Assembly (NCBI GenBank): GCA_012103455.1
Contig: WLWT01000001.1
Span: 1,536,001 to 1,600,000, forward strand
Source: Gammaproteobacteria bacterium
Lineage (GTDB): Bacteria > Pseudomonadota > Gammaproteobacteria > HK1
DNA: 64,000 nt
Direction: 5' to 3'
Shown: one piece after another, positions 61,425 to 64,000 of the stretch
How the letters are laid out: each line of letters begins with the position of its first letter
Numbering within the stretch: position 1 is the first letter of the stretch
Made by a program: the position numbers and the translations under genes
Notes under the pieces: model-generated
Seen by the model: the letters and a program-made list of their open reading frames with translations, nothing else
Databases searched by the model: none
What the model was told of the DNA's origin: nothing

Positions 61425-64000
61425 CCGTCCGCAGCCTCATTCCCCGGCCCGCGCATTCGCGCCCCTTCGGGATCGATGAAACACGGCGGGACAACGCGCA
61501 CGGCTCCACGGCCGATCTGAGCGGCCGCAATAATCTCATCGCCTATACGATCGCGGCCGGCATCGACAACTGCCAACGCGATGGCCCGCTCGAGATTCGG
61601 GCTGAAGCAGCCCTGCGTGACATAACCAACCACGCGAGGCATGCCATCCGGCGATTCTCCATCCAGTAATGGCCCATCCACTAGGGGCGTCCCGTCAGGT
61701 GGCACGAAGCCGGTGTCATGAGGTAACAGGCCTACCACACTGGGCCGGATGCCGCCGACGTTTCTGTCCCGCGCGAGCGATCGTTTGCCAATAAAGTCCG
61801 GCTTGGACTCATCCACGGCCCAACCAAGCCCGGCGTCATAGGGATTGACGATACCGTCCCCCTCATAACCCGCCGCCACGAAGCCTTTCTCGCAACGCAT
61901 TACCATGCTGGCTTCGGAACCCACCGGGGTGATGTCAAACGGATCACCAGCGGACATCAATGCTTGCCACAACGCCATGCCTTGGCGCGCCGGTACATTG
62001 ATCTCAAAACTCGTCTCTCCCGTGTATCCAACCCTGGCCACGCGCGCCGGAATGCCAGCGACGTGACCTATGGTTAAGCCCATGAATGGCAGCGCCGAGT
62101 GACTCGAATCGACATCCGTTCCCGCAGCGCGCAACACTTCGCGCGCTTTTGGACCGCAGATGCAGACGTTTGACCATTGGCTCGTGACGCGTAAGCAATA
62201 CACTTCGAGTTCCGGCCACTCCAACGCCAGTAACCGTTCCATATGCATCTGTACGTGATCCGCGCTACCGGTACCACAAAACATCCAGTAGCGCCCCTCA
62301 TCCAGACGAAAAGTAACCCCATCGTCAAGAATGCGGCCATCTTCCCGTAACATCAGTCCGAACCGGCCTTGGCCAACGCGCAGGTTGGCCCACCGGTTGG
62401 TGTAAATGCGCTCCAAAAAACTAACAACATCGGGACCTTGAAGCTCGAATTTACCGAGCGGCGAGCCGTCATAAATTCCAACGGACTGACGGCACGCACG
62501 CGCCTCACGAGCGATGGCGGCCTGCATGTCTTCACCGGCGCGGGGAAAGTAACTTGGCCGGCGATAATTGGAGCCCGCTTCGAACATCTGCGCACCCTGG
62601 GCTTCAATCCAATCGGTCATCGACGTGCGGCGCGCCGGCACCACCAATTCATGTATGTCGTTGCCGGTTATCGCGCCAAATGAAAGCGCTGTGTAAGGCG
62701 GCCGGTAGGTGGTTGTACCCACTTCGCCAGGTGATTTGTCTAATCCTTGCGCCAATAAGCCTATGGCGTTGATGTTGCCGAGTTTGCCTTGGTCGGTACC
62801 CATACCGGTGGTCGTGTATCGTTTCACATGCTCGACGGACACCAGATTTTCCCGGCGCGCTTGTTCAATATCCTTGCTGGTCACATCGTTTTGAAAATCC
62901 ACGAACGCGCGCCGCCGACTCTTACCCGGTAGTTGCCATGCCGATTCGGTACGGTACGGCGTGCCCGCCTCGACTTCCGGAAGAGCAATCGATTCGGCTG
63001 GCGGAAATCCAAGTGCATCCAGCGCGGCGTCCGCTCGCCGCCCTCCATCGCGCAGACATTGAGCGAGGCCGAATTGGTCGCGCGCGGCACCAGCGCTGGA
63101 TTCGGCTTGGATTGGATCGCCAGGCACAAATGTTGCCAACTCCGCGTCATAGATGGGACGCGCGCCCGTTTGCGAAGCCAACTGAACGCGGGGATCCCAG
63201 CCACCGGACATCAAGACCGTATCGCAACCGAGTATGCGTGTTTTACCACCACCCAGCGGCTCAACTATCGCGGCTGTCAGACCATCGCTCCCTTCAATGC
63301 CTACAACGGCATGGCCAAGCAGATGTTCCGCCGCCGCGGGCACCGACGGTGACTGCGTACGCACATCCACCACCGCGACGATTTCGATCCCCAAGCGGGC
63401 AAGTTCATCAACTACTGGATAAGCGCTATCGTTGTTGGCAAACACGACAGCTCGCCTGCCAACCAATACACCATAACGTTTGACATAACCCAGGGCGGAT
63501 TGGAGCTGCATGACACCGGGGCGGTCGTTGTCGGCAAATACCAGTGGACGCTCCGCGGCACCCGTGCACAACAACACGCGTCGCGCCCTCACCTTCCATA
63601 ACCGCTCGTGCAGCCAGCTTGGTGATGGCCAGTTTGGTGATGAGTTTTGTTCTACGACGGTTAGGAAATTGTGGTCGTAGTAGCCAACGCAGGTAGTGTT
63701 TTGTAGATGCACCACATTGGGTCTCTCGGCGAGTTGGCCACTGATTTCGCTTACCCACTCCCCACCCGGTACTCCGTTGATTAAATCGCCGTCTTCAATA
63801 AGCTGGCCACCGGGTTCGCGCCGGTCGTCCACGAGCATAACGCGGGCAACGCGCGCCGCCGCCGTCAGTGCCGCCATGAGTCCGGCCGGGCCAGCGCCAA
63901 CCACCAACAGATCACAGTGATGAAACCGCTTCTCGTAGTGGTGTTCGCCGGGCCGGCGCGGCGCTACGCCGAGTCCCGCGAGCCGTCTGATGATCGGGCC
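61421..64000 (-). CDS. soxA: sarcosine oxidase alpha subunit (5' end outside window)
   Basis: The frame is open to base 64000, so about 860 residues are seen. Order: a segment with GLGVAPRRPGEHHYEKRFHH, NAD-binding LLVVGAGPAGLMAALTAA, the amine-oxidase-type middle (VLLCTGAAERPLVFADNDRP), TTTGMGTDQGKLGN, then a C-terminal aminomethyltransferase (GcvT) domain from about MFEAGSNYRRPSYFPRAGED to SPNLERAIALAVVD. Oxidatively demethylates sarcosine or a related N-methyl amino acid, passing C1 to tetrahydrofolate. soxB and soxD, normally upstream, would lie beyond the window. A 15-bp tandem repeat (63614-63643) doubles a SPxW motif. Confidence 0.92.
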   Translation of the reverse strand, partial: GPIIRRLAGLGVAPRRPGEHHYEKRFHHCDLLVVGAGPAGLMAALTAAARVARVMLVDDRREPGGQLIEDGDLINGVPGGEWVSEISGQLAERPNVVHLQNTTCVGYYDHNFLTVVEQNSSPNWPSPSWLHERLWKVRARRVLLCTGAAERPLVFADNDRPGVMQLQSALGYVKRYGVLVGRRAVVFANNDSAYPVVDELARLGIEIVAVVDVRTQSPSVPAAAEHLLGHAVVGIEGSDGLTAAIVEPLGGGKTRILGCDTVLMSGGWDPRVQLASQTGARPIYDAELATFVPGDPIQAESSAGAARDQFGLAQCLRDGGRRADAALDALGFPPAESIALPEVEAGTPYRTESAWQLPGKSRRRAFVDFQNDVTSKDIEQARRENLVSVEHVKRYTTTGMGTDQGKLGNINAIGLLAQGLDKSPGEVGTTTYRPPYTALSFGAITGNDIHELVVPARRTSMTDWIEAQGAQMFEAGSNYRRPSYFPRAGEDMQAAIAREARACRQSVGIYDGSPLGKFELQGPDVVSFLERIYTNRWANLRVGQGRFGLMLREDGRILDDGVTFRLDEGRYWMFCGTGSADHVQMHMERLLALEWPELEVYCLRVTSQWSNVCICGPKAREVLRAAGTDVDSSHSALPFMGLTIGHVAGIPARVARVGYTGETSFEINVPARQGMALWQALMSAGDPFDITPVGSEASMVMRCEKGFVAAGYEGDGIVNPYDAGLGWAVDESKPDFIGKRSLARDRNVGGIRPSVVGLLPHDTGFVPPDGTPLVDGPLLDGESPDGMPRVVGYVTQGCFSPNLERAIALAVVDAGRDRIGDEIIAAAQIGRGAVRVVPPCFIDPEGARMRGPGNEAADG

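Noticed and set aside
1..64000. tRNA, rRNA or riboswitch genes
   Set aside because: I looked for cloverleaf arms, CCA-adjacent stems and conserved rRNA or riboswitch cores by eye and found none I could support.

Overview
The window looks like proteobacterial chromosome: GC-rich, with Shine-Dalgarno-led, tightly coupled operons of catabolic enzymes and solute transporters plus a zeaxanthin-type carotenoid cluster. I cannot fix the class. A marine or host-associated gamma- or alphaproteobacterium is plausible from the betaine/sarcosine-type catabolism, carotenoids and heavy gene decay, but this is inference. No rRNA, tRNA or CRISPR array was recognised.

Layout. 0-7.9 kb: end of a DAO-family oxidoreductase, an amidohydrolase, an MFS carrier, a 2OG-Fe(II) oxygenase, a TPR protein and two coupled acyl-CoA dehydrogenases. 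8-15.3 kb is an accessory island: a TIR-like (MTH538/DUF1863 type) gene cut by an IS630-family element, a Fic protein between two attC-like sites, an uncharacterised lipoprotein/coiled-coil pair and several miniature elements. 15.4-21.6 kb: SDR, alcohol dehydrogenase, RidA, GST, CoA-transferase and quinone reductase, with remnants of TauD, crotonase and SnoaL-type genes. 21.8-29.1 kb: a complete Liv-type ABC importer in one block with a large acyl-CoA synthetase. 29.4-37.4 kb: carotenoid cluster crtI, crtE, crtZ, crtB, crtY with an ABC exporter pair between crtE and crtZ. 37.5-46.8 kb: MlaC-like protein, CoA-transferase, five-gene peptide/nickel-type ABC importer and an enoyl-CoA hydratase. 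47-51 kb: dead IS3 transposase and a TctABC importer. 51.2-53.7 kb: second accessory patch with gene scraps, an MqsR/MqsA toxin-antitoxin pair and a HEPN (Swt1-type) protein. 54.1-64 kb: truncated desaturase plus Rieske ferredoxin, polar amino-acid ABC importer, M14 deacylase, CntA/GbcA-like Rieske oxygenase, and sarcosine oxidase gamma and alpha subunits; together these suggest import and oxidative N-demethylation of an N-methylated amino acid or betaine.

Three genome-scale signatures run across the window. (1) A roughly 141-bp miniature inverted-repeat element is present in eight copies, three with clean 4-bp target duplications, often at operon junctions. (2) At least 17 loci carry 12-24-bp tandem duplications, many directly on stop or start codons. 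(3) Gene decay is dense: more than ten recognisable fragments and frameshifts, including crtI and one amino-acid permease. The best candidate for an unusual functional system is mqsR-mqsA-HEPN; the most unusual structural signal is the stop/start-codon stutter repeats.
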